The notes: a model not told the origin generated them from the sequence alone. A stretch of DNA of 64,000 nucleotides from Ectocarpus siliculosus (GCA_000310025.1 FN649726.1:62001-126000); one strand, 5' to 3'. Shown: positions 10,107 to 21,900, counted from the first letter of the stretch. A program made the numbers and translations.

Positions 10107-13100
10107 TTACCATCCTGTCGCGGTGAACTTGATCGTCTCGAAGTCGTCGCTTGCGTGGTCCCAGGGTGACCCGAACACGTGCAATCGCTTGACCTACCGG
10201 GTCAGCAGCCGAGACAGCAGTGTGTTTCTTCAACTAGAATCGAAAAGCTAACCGGCTGACCAGTTAAAAAGCGTCAAGGATTGTGCACGTTAGATTCTAC
10301 TCCGGAGTATGCATTTTGTTTTCGGGCGCATCTATCGGGAGCAGGATAGTGCCCTTCTATCCATAATCTGCACTGCCTGTCTGAGCTTTTTCTCGAGGAG
10401 AATTAAGCCTTTCGTTTCCCTCGTCGACCGGTGAAGTCAATTTGTTTGTATTCACGAGGAAATCGTTGATCGTTCACATTTGTCCCAATTCGTGCGACGG
10501 GCCCTAAATTCGAACTCAAGTTCTCTCGTCAGCTTCGAGGTTGCTGGAATACTGGGGCGAGTGAAATAAAAGTAAGGCAGGAGTGAATTAATGCCACTGA
10601 GGTGGAACCAACGTCGTGTGCGTTCGCGACTTACTACATGTGGTGAGCGTGCTTTTTGTTGTGTAAGATGATGAATCGGTGGAGTTTCAGGATGTTAAGT
10701 CTCGCGTGGCTTGTTCGATCGAAAACCATCGCTGTCCATCGCATTCTTCCATCAGTACTTTGTTGTTGTAGTAGCTTTCGTCTTGACGTCAAAACTTGTT
10801 CCGAGCTACATCCGGCCCGTACTGTCAGCAATAAAGAAAAAGCTAAATATACCTTGCTTATATTTAGCTGCAGAAAGCACGGTTTCACAGCTTGTCAATG
10901 TACACCTACGAAACACTTGTCACGTAGAGAGATCCGCCGACAGCCTCAGCCCGACCAAGCTCACCTCAACACCAGAACCGTTCCGAGGTCCGCTACCTGG
11001 GCTACCCCCGGATTCCACCTCATCTGCAGCACGCGCAACCAAGCCGTTGCCGACGTCGTGGGTCCACAGAACGACTCCCTCACTGTTTCTGACCGATGGG
11101 TATCTTCACAGCAAGGGGAAGGAGTGGGTGGAAGTCGTGGTTAGACGCGATGCTGAAAGAAAACATCAACAAGAGGCACCCAACGTAACTTGCCACAGCC
11201 GAAAGGCGTGGACGATCTTGAATGCGCTGCTTGGTCGGTCGCTCGCAAGGTGGCCAGACGAATGCGCGTGCCACTTCCCTTTGTAGGAGAACCCATGATA
11301 CATTCCACCACAGCCTCCCGATCAATGTTACCGAAAAAACGTTGGGTAGGATAGTGTACGCCATACAGTACGTCGGGACTAACGCACCCCAAGTCCACGA
11401 GCTTCTTGGCGTACTGGCCGGAACGGAATCCAACTGTACAGTACGGCGCCACGACACCCCAAGCCTCCTCGCCTTCCCCGGAACGTTCTCGGAACTTTTT
11501 CCCGGTCCTGGCCGCCTCTCCCAGGCTGCTGTTCTCGAACTCTTCCCTGTGTTTTTCTCAAGACGAGAAGGGCGTACAATGTCAGGCTTACTCCTGCCGC
11601 GATCTGGGAGGTGGGGAGCGAAGCGAGCAGATCGCACGTCTATTTTTTCCCCACTCGCTGAAAAGACGTCAGCACACCCCCTTCGACTGTGGTATTTTCT
11701 CGAACGGTTAAGTCTTTCTTTGATTGTAGATTTCTAGAAAAAAGAAACGCATGAGTGCGTAGCAGACACACACAGAGGCGGCGCAACTTCCTGTCGGCAA
11801 TTTCAGGTAGCATGCGAACACAAGAAGTAGAGGACGACGATGCTGGGCGCCCTCGTCCGTGATGACGCAGTCGTTGCACTCAGAACCCTCTCAGTTGTTG
11901 CAAATGCTCATTGTTATTGCACGAAGAGCACGTGACCAAAAAATCACTTGAGGGTACTTTTTGAGATCACTTGAGGGTATTTTTTGTACATTCAAAGATC
12001 TTGGACTCCAGCCCCGACGGTTGCCCAGCTCAACAGGTTCTTGAATTGGTGGCGAGTTCCGCGGTATGGAAGAGGACGTGCGGATAGAGAGGTCAATACG
12101 GTATGGTTTGTGAAGGAACTAGCACAGAAGACAACAAGACCAACGATTGTAGAGCCCAAAACAACCCTGTGTTTGCAGGCAGGTAGTGGCAGAGGGCTGG
12201 GGGGCTTGCCTGGTAAGAGCGCCTCGGAGCATGGAAACCTTCATCTCGTCCTCCGTACGAACGTCGACCAGAAGCACCTTTTTCCCTTGGAAGCGTTTAG
12301 AAGCATTTCGATGCGTGGCGAAGGACCGCGTGAAGCGAGGAGCGAGTGCAAGGCTTGGCAGTCATGACCGCAAGCATGTTCAGAAGGGAATTGCGTGTAT
12401 AGATTGGTTATCAGGAGACGTTGCCTGATGTTGCGCTCGATTCGTGAAGTCGACGCCGAAAGGTGGGACGAAAAAGAAGAGCATTCGCGCAGTACTATTG
12501 TAGACCGTTCACCGGGATGGCCGCCTGCCAACGACAAAGGACGTACGTAACCGAGCGCGCCTCATGGTGCTGCCATTTAGAAGCACTTGAGGCCAATCAA
12601 CCATAGCACCGCTCTCTCACCTTCTTGTTCTAGCCGTAGCACGTCTTTGGCCGAGATTGTCTGGACATCCGCGAAGTGGCCCGTTGCCTAAACAAAGAAG
12701 CACGGCAATGTCCGAACGAAAGGCCGAAGTTCAAGACGAGAAGCTCAGAAAATGAGCTCGACACAGATCTACGTCGACCAGGCTTACAAACTGGTTGCAC
12801 GCCACGGAGGCATCCATCGAACAGGCCGCAACAGAAAATACACTCGCATATGCATATGCCGAACGCCGGTAACAACTACTAGGCGAATTGATACGCGATG
12901 GATTGGATACGACACACAGTCCCGCGGAGGGTGTTCCTTTCCATCACTCTGGTGCAAGCCCGCCGCGATCTCGTGCCTTCGCTCTCGTGCCTTCGCCCTC
13001 AATCTAGCACACCGCACGTCAACCCCAGCGAGCCGTCCATCGACAGCAGTAGTCAACACTCCTACCAGCCGTTGCCTCAATCAAGACGGTGTTGCAACAC

Positions 13101-14115
13101 CACGGAAACCTAGTGTCTACAGCGAGTGGCTGTGGGGCTGAGCTAATGGTATATGATGGAGGAACCCAGATATATGCTTGCCACGATTTTTCGTCAAGGC
13201 CCTCTCGTATTCAGCTGGTAGCTTGTGCTGTGATCATGAAATCATGTGGTCGGGACAAGCGTGTAAATATCTCGTTATGACGCAAAAATTACTTGAGTAC
13301 TTACAGCAGTAGGAGGAGGATCGACGCGGGTCGCGTACATCAATCCATTGAGGAGAAAAAAATTCTTCCGAAAAAAAAAACTGGTCTCTTCTCTCTAGTC
13401 TAGCCATGATCCTTCTCACCTCTAGCAATAATCCATTTATGTATGTAGCAGTCAACAGCGAACTTTTACAGAACGAATCTTAATCTTCACTCTGCTGAAT
13501 GACAGCTACAACCTAAATACGTTGAGATCCACACTCCTTGCGTGACACTGGTCTTACACCAACTTGTAGAACCTTTCCCCCATTGGGCGACTGGCATCTG
13601 CGACATTCGGGAGCCGACAGACCCGTCCAACCTACATACGACATACGCTTTATACGACATACGCTTTAGCGTGATGACAGAATGGTGCATTTACAGGCCC
13701 ACCTTGCTGTAGGGTTTGCTCCGCACCATCAAAGTGGACTCTGCGCTTCGTTGCCATATCGCACAATTTTTTCTTCATTGCGGCAGGAGACCGTGGACGA
13801 AGAGGTCATGCCAAGGGAATGGTCTCCCCGAAATTGAAGCTATACCCCAAAAAAATTTCGGCTCGGCGCTGCGTGTTGACACGAGAGACCTTGACCGAAG
13901 CAAACAAAGGTTACACAACTTGAATCAGGCACTATTATTATGAATAGACTGTGCCGCATCTCGGACGATGCGGGCACGTCACGCGTCACGCACACCTTTT
14001 CAACGCTAGCCCTGGCTTTCTCGTAGCTCTTAGACGTCGAAGCCATGCCCCCGGGTGGCCATACAAGAAGAACAGGAACAATGAGGGGCAGCACGGCAGT
14101 ACCAGCGAGCAGCAT
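10107..14115 (-). CDS. Rhodanese-like domain protein, 6 exons
   Basis: Exons (minus) 14115-13996, 12687-12621, 12285-12210, 11546-11388, 11082-10965 and 10193-10107 join with matching phases to 208 aa. Recognisable order: a hydrophobic N-terminus (residues 1-20); FADVQTISAKDVL; the rhodanese CH2A-type strand KKVLLVDVRTEDEMKVSML; ALTREEFE; the catalytic loop C124-TVGFRS (persulfide cysteine plus phosphate-loop-like turn); then VVLWTHDVGNGLV and the C-terminal signature VKRLHVFGSPWD ending at TAA. Rhodanese domains carry sulfane sulfur on this cysteine; the physiological acceptor is unknown. The intron after exon 3 uses a GC donor (12209-12208) inside AG|GCAAGC. The N-terminus could be a membrane anchor, or the tail of a targeting peptide if another 5' exon exists: a CAG directly precedes the ATG. 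The stretch between KKLVDLG and EGVVLW is shorter than in many rhodaneses. Confidence 0.88.
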
Positions 14116-17100
14116 CTGCGAACCCTCCAGCACCAGATGGCAAAGACGCCTGACGCGGCATAATTTTCCCTGTTGCCAGGTTCTGGGCGGCGGGTATTGC
14201 GCCTTTTGGCAGATCTCGTTGAATGCATGCGATTGTTGGGTGTTGGATGCGGAGGGTGATGGATAGTTTAGATGGACATAAATAATGTACCTGTGTTCGG
14301 AGACGAAGAACACCTGTCGCTTCACTTGCGCCTACAGGGGGCGGTACTAGAACGGTATGGGCGAGCATGCGGACACCACTGGGCGACGATTCATTGATCC
14401 CAACGATGACAAGGTAGCGTTCCCTGTTTCGTAGTTTGGCGACTTGGAGGACATGTTTGAATGTTGTTTTGTACTTGTAGCAAGGTGCCCGCTCTTGGGG
14501 GCTGACATCGACGATAAGTTGGGAGGATCTTTGCTGCGATGCTAGCGACAACAGCGGCAAGAGCACATAATTTGACAGATTCCGTAACATCTCTGTATGC
14601 ACGAACCCCAGCACACCGGGGTGAACCATGTTGGCACACACCTCTGTATGTCGTCGAACTACAGGAAATAACTGCCAATCCGGTTTAGCACGATGCCCTC
14701 AATAGCGCTTGTAACATTTTGTGACACTATGGACCGCTCAACCGGGATCACGACTACAGTTTGATACGAGAGAAGTTACCGTACGTCGTCGACTCTGTAT
14801 GCTACACGCACAGCGGAACCAGGGCCTTAACGGGCACAATCTACCCGGCTGCTGACTGCCGACAGGTCGATTACAGCGACGACGAGGATGGATTATTGGA
14901 ACTGTACGACGACTACGCATACGACCACAGCAACGAGAAAGCAGAAGAGGTGGGGCGTGATGACACTGGTATGATAACCCTGTAGAGCAAAGAGGGATGT
15001 ACGACAGCCACTTTCCGAATCTTTGGAGAATCCGTGGACGCGTGTCTCTCCAACTTTTTTTTGTCGTAGTAGTCTTCAATGAAACGGCCAACTCCATCAA
15101 GATGACAACCAAGAATTGTAAGAGTTCTGAAGCGCAAGTTGCTGATCGCCTAGACTATCACTTGCAGCTCATTCGCCCTCAAGGACGTATTCTAGTACGC
15201 GGCTCTCGTCCACAGAAAATGCCACGTTGGAACATGACAAGTGCAAGAACGAGAGCGCACTGGAATCATTCATGTGCTACAGAGATATGCCGAATGTTTT
15301 CTCGACGTGAATGCTTACGACCTGACTGGAAAAGGTGTTGCGTATGTACCTCTGGGTTTTCGTCCTGCTCCCAACATCAGGACGAAGAAGGCTTCCCGCA
15401 ACACAACTATGAGGAGGAGGACGACGGCGAGGGTCAGGTTCTAAGCTCCGTCTACGAAGAAGATCAAGCGCATGAGACGAGCGATATGTGGTATGTAGCC
15501 CTCTGCACTCGTAATGCTCAAACCATAACGTCATACTTCGAAGTACATTTCGAGAACGGCACGATAGCACTGGTTGCCGGCGGTGGACTGGTTTGACCAC
15601 TTACCTTTCAAAGAATACAGGTTTCGCATCAGACATTGGTGACCAAATCTTTTGCTCTTGGTGGCGGGGAGAATCCTCCAGAAATACACTCACGAAGAAT
15701 GAGGCTCTCCCTTTGCGCGACACTTCCAACTTGCTCTGGTGGATCGTGAGTGGGAGGGTCATGGACACCTCCTCCGCTATCAGCAAGACCTCGGGACACG
15801 ATTGTACATACCATGAGTACTATTGTTTTGCACCATCTCGTTCATCTATCATGGGTAGTTCTCTATCTACACAGACAGACGATCTGCCTACCTGGACCGG
15901 TAGCTCCAAATCGAGGTCACGCAGAAGTTTCCTCAGCGGGACGCGCATTGTTTCAGCCTGACAAGGCTCCAGCAGTCCGTTCCTTGAAGAAAGTGCTCAC
16001 GAAAAGTGCTTCTTTCACGGTGGTGATTTTCGTGAGACGAAGACAAAAGCAAGGATTCGAAGTTTCAAACTAGCGTTGAGTTGATGTCAGTTGTGGTATA
16101 CCGTACGTCCCAAGCCAACGGTAAGAGAATAGGTGCTGGGTGTACGATCACTGTCATGGGTCTGCGTCTGGCGGAAAATGGTGCTTAAGTACGCATTATG
16201 GTGTGCTTGCACCGTGCTTTTGGTCCGCTTGTGTTTGCCATATCCATGCAGCGGTAGGTGTGCTGGTGCCGAGAGTGAGGATGGCCAGGACGCCGGAATC
16301 AAGATCAGTCAGAAGGACGAGCATAGACTGCTGTAAGGACTCGGGAGCCGGTGTGAGACAACACACATGTAATACAAGTACCTTTGTCAGATGTTTCGCT
16401 GGCATTGCATCCAGGAGAGTTTTTTCTTCTAGGCCTTCTTTGCCACCTCAGAAGCAACCCTGGTGACCATTCCTGCGGTACCGAGCATGCCCTTCCAAAA
16501 GAAGCAAGGGTTGGAGCTTTGGAAAGGTTTCCGTGCAAGCGGTTGACTGACTACCATATGAACGCCTTCATGTGCAGTGATCGATCTATAGATCATGCCG
16601 TCGGTCCCAGCTACCATCGGAAAGGTTTCGGAGTTCACAAGTCTCTAGTTCACAAGCCTCTAACCAGGCAATATGTCTCCGGCGGTAGCCGTCCCGGACC
16701 TGAAAACCGAACGTTCTATTGATCTATACCCCTTGTGGTGCTTCCGTTTCACCTCGCTGCTCCCTTGACGCCCATGGCACAACGCTACGGTCGTGAGAAG
16801 TGGGGCGTTTTTGCTGGCGGTGGATGGTGGTCTGAGTGGAAGCGGCAGAGACAGTGAGGGTGGGGGGCGCTGTGACGAGCCCCAGCTGCCGACAAATGCC
16901 CCTGATTGCTTAAAGAAGGTGCCTGTCGCGCTGCAGGTTGTTCGGTTGTGAAGTAGCTCACGGCGATGTTGCGTGGTTGTTCCACCAGCAACGTGCAAAC
17001 CGTGCCGGGGCAGCAGACCTTAGAACAGGGAAGAGCTTCGCTGCTTGAAGGTCGCGTGCATCAATGTTAGCTCCTCAGATGCTAGGAACAACCCCTCTTG

Positions 17101-18797
17101 TCTGGATCGATGTACTTGTGAGGCTTCCTCCGCAAAAGTAAAAAGTACGTGCACCCGTTGCGAAAGCTGTAATGATTCTCGAGAAAAATCGGTGGGAGCA
17201 TCAAGCTGGAGAGCTCTCCGTAGGCGTCCGTGAGGGTGTTGCACACTGTTGTTCGCCAGCTGAACGCGAAGTGCTTGTAGGTGATATCCAAAAGTCTTAT
17301 GTTTCCGATCCTTTTCTTCGTCGCCTGCACAGTTTAGAACCATCGCTGCCTCGTTGGGGCTGAAGACCACTCGGGAGCAGTTAAGAGAAGACTTTGAGAA
17401 GGTGGGAAGCGCTGTAGCACAAACGGAGAAATTGCGCGGAAATCGCAGGCGTGTCGCGCGGTCTTTCTACCACGTTTTCCCGAACTTGCGCGGTGCGTCT
17501 TGCAGGGGTAGTGCGGTGATGATGAAGCGGCATGTAGCTCTATCATCTTGCTGCAGAACCACCCGTGATGTCAGATCTACCTCTTGGGGGAGCTGTTTCG
17601 TGCCATGTATAGAGTCCGAAATCGAACCCTTATGCTAGTCAGCGCTGACTCTTCTCATGGTTAGGTTTCGGATTCTAAACATGGCGTCGACGGGGTCCGT
17701 GACCAGTTTCTTTTAACTCTCCGTCTCAACGTCTTTCTGGGGCGCTTTATCGGGCCAGTCGCGCACATATTCGTAGATTTGGGTTCTAGAGGAGTCCCTG
17801 CTAGTATGGGTAGGTCACAACCAAGTATCTCCACTCCAGTGATCACAACCCGCGATTGTCGCATACGTTTGCGGTCCACGGCTCACGTTTGGTCGTGTCT
17901 CCAAAGAAAGGTCGTTCGCAGCAACGGGCTGGTAGACACCTCCCCCGGGGACCCTTGGCTAGGGGCCGATGACACGGAGAGACCGGTCGTCGCCTTTACC
18001 TACAAGGTAACCCAACATCAGGGGATATAACCCAACGTCAGGGGATGGAAGACTAAGTTGATGGGTGGATATCCTGCGGTCTCTTATGATGCAGCTGCAC
18101 CTGAATATCCGGCTGACGCGAGGGAGCGGTTGATTGATAAGGACGTCGGGAGGGAGCGTAGGTGATCGTGGCATATCGAGGGGCGGTTCGATCAAGCTGT
18201 TGGTTCGAGCAAGGGCCAAAGATGACCACGCCGAGATCACGTGGGCCAGTCTTCGAACCCAGTTTATGTGCATGACTGCCGCATCGGGCAACAAGCCGAC
18301 TCCGATATATGTGGTTTCGTTGGACCTTCGTATCTACAGTACAGATATTGGATCTGGGCTAGTTTCGTGCGTTGATACGGGTAGGCGAGCAATACGAAGA
18401 CCTCTGTTCTAACGTCCGATCGTCGTGATACGCACACGGTGGGACGGTATGTGCAGGTGTTCCGACGGTACTATCTAGCCAAGATACAAGGGGAGCTACT
18501 GGAAGTCAACATCCGGCAAGCGTGGGAGGATCTTCACCAGGGAACAGGTATGGCCGTCGGGGTGAACCGTGGCACATGACGTAACTCACAATAGCAACAC
18601 ACACACCAGCACGCCACTTGGTTCGTCGAAACCCCACCGTTCTCCGTCCGGAGAGTATGGAGGGGTGAATACTCTGAGCTCCCCGGGGCACTCCAGAAAA
18701 AAGAGGTGTCAGATACAGCAGATGTAAAGGACTGTCGTCGTTACCGCTCTGATCAGGCGCCACCCATGACCGCTGCTGATGCACAGGAGGCAAGCTC
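14116..18797. other. Unresolved interval with coding-like fragments
   Basis: No complete model could be built. Coding-like pieces on the plus strand are an acidic open frame at 14752-14985 (YSDDEDGLLELYDDYAYDHS), a signal-peptide-like 52-codon ORF at 16178-16336 (MVLKYALWCACTVLLVRLCL), a segment at about 17925-18007 reading DTSPGDPWLGADDTERPVVA before a GTAACC donor-like site, and FRRYYLAKIQGELLEVNIRQ at about 18460-18530 after an AG. These may be exons of one or more lineage-specific genes, possibly upstream exons of the EF-hand ORF at 18.8 kb, or decayed sequence. None has a family match I can name firmly. Confidence 0.3.
16178..16336 (+). CDS. Possible small secreted protein or signal-peptide exon
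   Basis: ATG-initiated frame of 52 codons. A basic residue is followed by a hydrophobic, Cys-containing core (residues 5-22) and a PCSGRCAG segment that would suit signal peptidase cleavage, then a charged tail ending at TAA. A GGTAGGTGTG inside the frame could instead act as a splice donor, making this only a first exon. Not recognised; it could be chance. Confidence 0.25.
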   Translation: MVLKYALWCACTVLLVRLCLPYPCSGRCAGAESEDGQDAGIKISQKDEHRLL

Positions 18798-19103
18798 ATG
18801 CCGTCCGGGGCATCCCCCATCGGTTTTGACGCAACGGAAGCGTCGGCAGAAACATCCGGCGGGGGAGACGGAGGACGGCACTATCGCCACCACCAGCAAC
18901 GCGGAGACTCCGACATTGGTGGAGGCGACTCTCGCGGTAGGCCGTACGTGGCGCGCGCAGAGCTGCAGAAGATCTTGACGAGGGAGGGGGAGGCCTTGAC
19001 CGACGAAGAGGTAGACGAGCTGCTCAGAGAGTGCCGTCCAGATGAGGTGGGCCGCATCGTGTACGAGGGCTACCGAAGGATGCTCATCGATCCGTCGCTC
19101 TGA
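18798..19103 (+). CDS. Small protein with degenerate paired EF-hands (calmodulin-like C-lobe)
   Basis: 101 codons, ATG to TGA. The first half is Gly/Asp/His-rich and disordered. From about residue 52 it follows the calmodulin C-lobe pattern: a loop-like DSRGRPYVARAE, helix ELQKILTREGEALTDEEVDELL, a second loop-like stretch RPDEVGRI, then YEGYRRML. In a working EF-hand, loop positions 1, 3, 5 and 12 are acidic. Here loop 1 keeps only positions 1 and 12, and loop 2 keeps only position 3 and has Gly at 12, so calcium binding is unlikely. Flagellar EF-hand proteins of the EFCAB2/DRC8 kind have similarly worn loops, but the match is too short to assign. It may be the last exon of a longer gene whose earlier exons lie in 17.9-18.6 kb. 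Confidence 0.5.
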   Translation: MPSGASPIGFDATEASAETSGGGDGGRHYRHHQQRGDSDIGGGDSRGRPYVARAELQKILTREGEALTDEEVDELLRECRPDEVGRIVYEGYRRMLIDPSL

Positions 19104-19872
19104 ATAAGCTTGATCAGGCGGTTGGTTGGGCGCCAGGGTAGATGCACGCACTCGCACAAACAAGCAATCGCGGGACGCCACCGCCGGCGTATGTTCGGCT
19201 GCTCAACAAGGCCTTCCCACCCCGCCCGAAGCGGGTTATATTGATGAGAAAGAATGTTGTACCTCGTGTCCAGATTAGTACGGGGTAGCCGATCAACTTC
19301 TTGTCAAGTGCGTACGGTGGATGCCCAATACGTGAGCTACCGGTGGGTCTGTACCCCAGCCTCCCGGATAGGCAGGCTTCGAAAGTGAGCAGCGGGTTTC
19401 GAGAAAAATAAATTATCGGCTTAACGACCCGCCTAGACATCGCACTCGAGGTCGATGGAACTCTGGGAGGCCTTCCAGCGATGCCATCACTTTTCTGTCG
19501 CCGACCCGCCCACAGCACATGAAGCGAATATTGTTCCGTCGTGTCTTCAGTACAACCTATTCGCGGCAAGGGATACAGAACGCCGACGCCTCCGTCATGG
19601 CCGGTCTCCTCTAGAACCCTACAACCAACACCACGCAACAAACAGGGCGGAATGAGGGCGGACGCAAACAACAACGACACACGTTTCACCTCCCCGGGGG
19701 TTCACGTGTGTCACGCCTCCTTGCCCAGACCAAGTATCCGCACAACTAATGGTCTCTTATGGCCCCTTGCTCGCCTCAAGCTTTCGAAGCTCTCCAAGGC
19801 CGGTTTTCTTCTCTTTGTACATATACGCGTCGGTCTTATTCGGGGCAGATCGCAGGGAGAACCTTAAAAGGC
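19104..19872. other. Intergenic, convergent 3' ends
   Basis: No supported gene. It lies between the stop of the plus-strand EF-hand ORF and the stop of the minus-strand membrane protein, so it should hold both 3' UTRs. Confidence 0.5.
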
Positions 19873-21132
19873 TCAGCCAATATCATCCGCCCCCGTTCGC
19901 CCCTTGGCCGCCAACAACAGCTTGGCCCTGGTCCACAAGAAGCGTGCGGCCCACATCGCCAGCAAACCGGCTAACTCGACGGTGACCAGACCGATAACTC
20001 CGTCCCTCAGAAGTTCCCAGGTCGTGACCCGCTCTCCTTCCCAGACAAGGAACGACGCGACGATTACCTCCATTGCTGCTGAGCCCAGCCAGACGAGCCC
20101 ATTGCCGAACGCACCGAGGTACGGCAGCCGACCTTTCGTCAGGAAATACTCCGTAGCTAACAATTCTGCCAGGGCACCCACGGCCGCGCCGCCGGCTGCT
20201 GCCCACACAAGCCAAAACGTCGCCACCTCGGTGGGGTAGCCTTTCCTGTAGGCGTAGAAGCCGGGGAGGGAGAGCAGCACCGATGCCACTGTCACTACCC
20301 CACAAGCGGCGGCGGCTGACGCCGCCGCGAGGAGAAGGGTGCCGCGGGACGGGTCCTTCAGGTACCGGAAGCCCACCACCAACTCTATTAGCTGGCTGCC
20401 CAGAGCTACCACCAGAGCAGTCACGGTAAGCTCGGCTGTGCCGGTAGGGTTTGCCGGCCAACACTCGGAACGACCGATCGTTGGTATGAAGGAATACGGA
20501 AACTCGACTTCGACTGCTCGCGCTAGGCAGCCAGCGTAGTTCGAAACAACGCCGCTCGAATTTTGGAGAGCCACCCAAGAACAGGCAGGCGCATCAAAAA
20601 CAATATCGGTGGAGCAGCTACACACCTCCAGAAATGACGAAGTGTCCCCGGAATTTGTGGATTCGCAAGGGTCGTAGTCACCGCCTAAACCTGTTTCACT
20701 CAGGAACATATCCGAATCGATCCGTTGGCTGCACACCTCCTGCGTGACAACGCTAAGCTGTTGCATAAACAAAATTCCATCCTCATCGCAATTGGCCTGA
20801 CCATCCAGACCCCCCGCTTCGACGGCTTGCCGGAACGCCCAGAGGGTCGCAATCAGCTCCAGAACGATTCCGGCTGCTAAGCATGCCCCAGAAATTATGA
20901 GTCCACGACGGCTCCGGCCGCTAATGTCACTGCGATCAATTCCGCGGCAGCCTGAAATTCGTCCCAATACGTGCCCTTTTCCATTGGCGGTGTCGCTCGT
21001 ATTATCTTGTCTCCCATCGGTGCTCTTGTTACTCTTCTTGGACGGTGACAGGGCGACAGAAGCTTCTTCCATGTAGCAGCCTTTGATACCCGCCCTTTTG
21101 GAACAGCATTGAAGGACGTTCATGAGCAACAT
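19873..21132 (-). CDS. Six-TM membrane protein of unknown function, single exon
   Basis: An uninterrupted 419-codon frame from the ATG at 21132; the frame stays open to 21231, giving an alternative start 33 codons earlier, and another Met lies at 21072. Residues 1-76 are polar, Ser/Lys/Gly-rich and likely cytosolic. Six hydrophobic helices are visible at about 77-100, 235-255, 264-290, 302-326, 339-364 and 378-400, then a basic tail (RTKAKLL-like). Between TM1 and TM2 lies a loop of about 130 residues with many Cys (NCDEDG, EVCSQR, DPCEST, VCSCS, PACSW, GCLAR, ECWP) and one NSS glycosylation site, so it is probably extracellular and disulfide bonded. No transporter, channel or GPCR signature is recognised. 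GC-rich, regular codon use and the absence of stops support a real gene. Unlike its neighbours it has no introns. Confidence 0.72.
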   Translation of the reverse strand: MLLMNVLQCCSKRAGIKGCYMEEASVALSPSKKSNKSTDGRQDNTSDTANGKGHVLGRISGCRGIDRSDISGRSRRGLIISGACLAAGIVLELIATLWAFRQAVEAGGLDGQANCDEDGILFMQQLSVVTQEVCSQRIDSDMFLSETGLGGDYDPCESTNSGDTSSFLEVCSCSTDIVFDAPACSWVALQNSSGVVSNYAGCLARAVEVEFPYSFIPTIGRSECWPANPTGTAELTVTALVVALGSQLIELVVGFRYLKDPSRGTLLLAAASAAAACGVVTVASVLLSLPGFYAYRKGYPTEVATFWLVWAAAGGAAVGALAELLATEYFLTKGRLPYLGAFGNGLVWLGSAAMEVIVASFLVWEGERVTTWELLRDGVIGLVTVELAGLLAMWAARFLWTRAKLLLAAKGRTGADDIG

Positions 21133-21892
21133 GGTGAGGGTATGAAGGGCAGGATTGTTCGTTGTTGAGCGGTGATAATTATACTGTAGACACCATGTGT
21201 GTGTATGACGTAGTTTAAAACAAGTTTTCACCGGAGCGTATAGTCCCCATGCCCGAGCGTTGTCAAATACCCTCCGGTGACCTGACGACTGTCCTGAAGC
21301 ACCCTAAGGCTTGCAATCATTGCTGGAATCAACTGGAATTTCATCTTGGAAATTCGCACGTCCCCGGAAAAACTGGTTGCGCCTCCTGAAGGTGTCTCCT
21401 TGACCCTGCTCTTGGTGTTTGCTCAGTGCTTTGTGGTCTGCAGCTGTTCTGCATCTTTCGGCAAAGATAGGCCGGCATGTTCACTGCTGTGAGGGCGGCG
21501 CGCCGCCCAACCGCCGCCGGTGTCTCCGTTTCGTCTGGGGGGGATGCTGGGTGGGGCAAAATGACGCTGCATTTGTCGCGATTGTGTTCAACTGATGAAC
21601 AGGCATCCCAAATCAAAGGTTCTTCTTCTACTGGAGGGTGGCCGTACATGCCCAGACTCACCTCTGTACACCACCTTGAGCGTTCTCTTCCTCTCCAGCC
21701 TGCCTCAGTTCGCCTCCCTGACAACACACGGGGCACAACACAACATGTAGCGTGTGGCCTACTCCCCGACGCCCCGCGTTCGCTTGGATCTTTAGCGCCG
21801 CCCAAATGACCCCGCTCGCCATGTCGAGGAGTTTTTCAGATCGCGGGACTGTCACTTTGGGTCGCGCGGAGCATTTTTCAAGATCATAAAAC
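21133..21892. other. Upstream of the six-TM gene; possible exon fragment
   Basis: A minus-strand frame abutting the hAT insertion (about 21905-21760, WFYDLEKCSARPKVTVPRSE...) looks mildly coding, but I cannot place it in a family or join it across the element. Otherwise no feature. Confidence 0.3.
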
Positions 21893-21900
21893 CAGCTAGC
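21893..21900 (+). repeat. hAT target-site duplication, left
   Basis: CAGCTAGC immediately before the left terminal inverted repeat. It is identical to 23301-23308 after the right terminus, so the insertion is fairly young or this copy is well preserved. Confidence 0.88.

Noticed and set aside
10885-10905. A 7-codon terminal exon (VYIDKL) for the rhodanese gene
   Set aside because: Phase fits, but the exon at 10193-10107 also fits and encodes the expected C-terminal HVFGSPWD signature, so the tiny exon is spurious.
14391-14641. Minus-strand segment (QLIVDVSPQERAP...) as an upstream rhodanese exon
   Set aside because: Superficially like the LIVDV strand of rhodanese, but the true strand is at 12285-12210, and no phase-consistent join was found.
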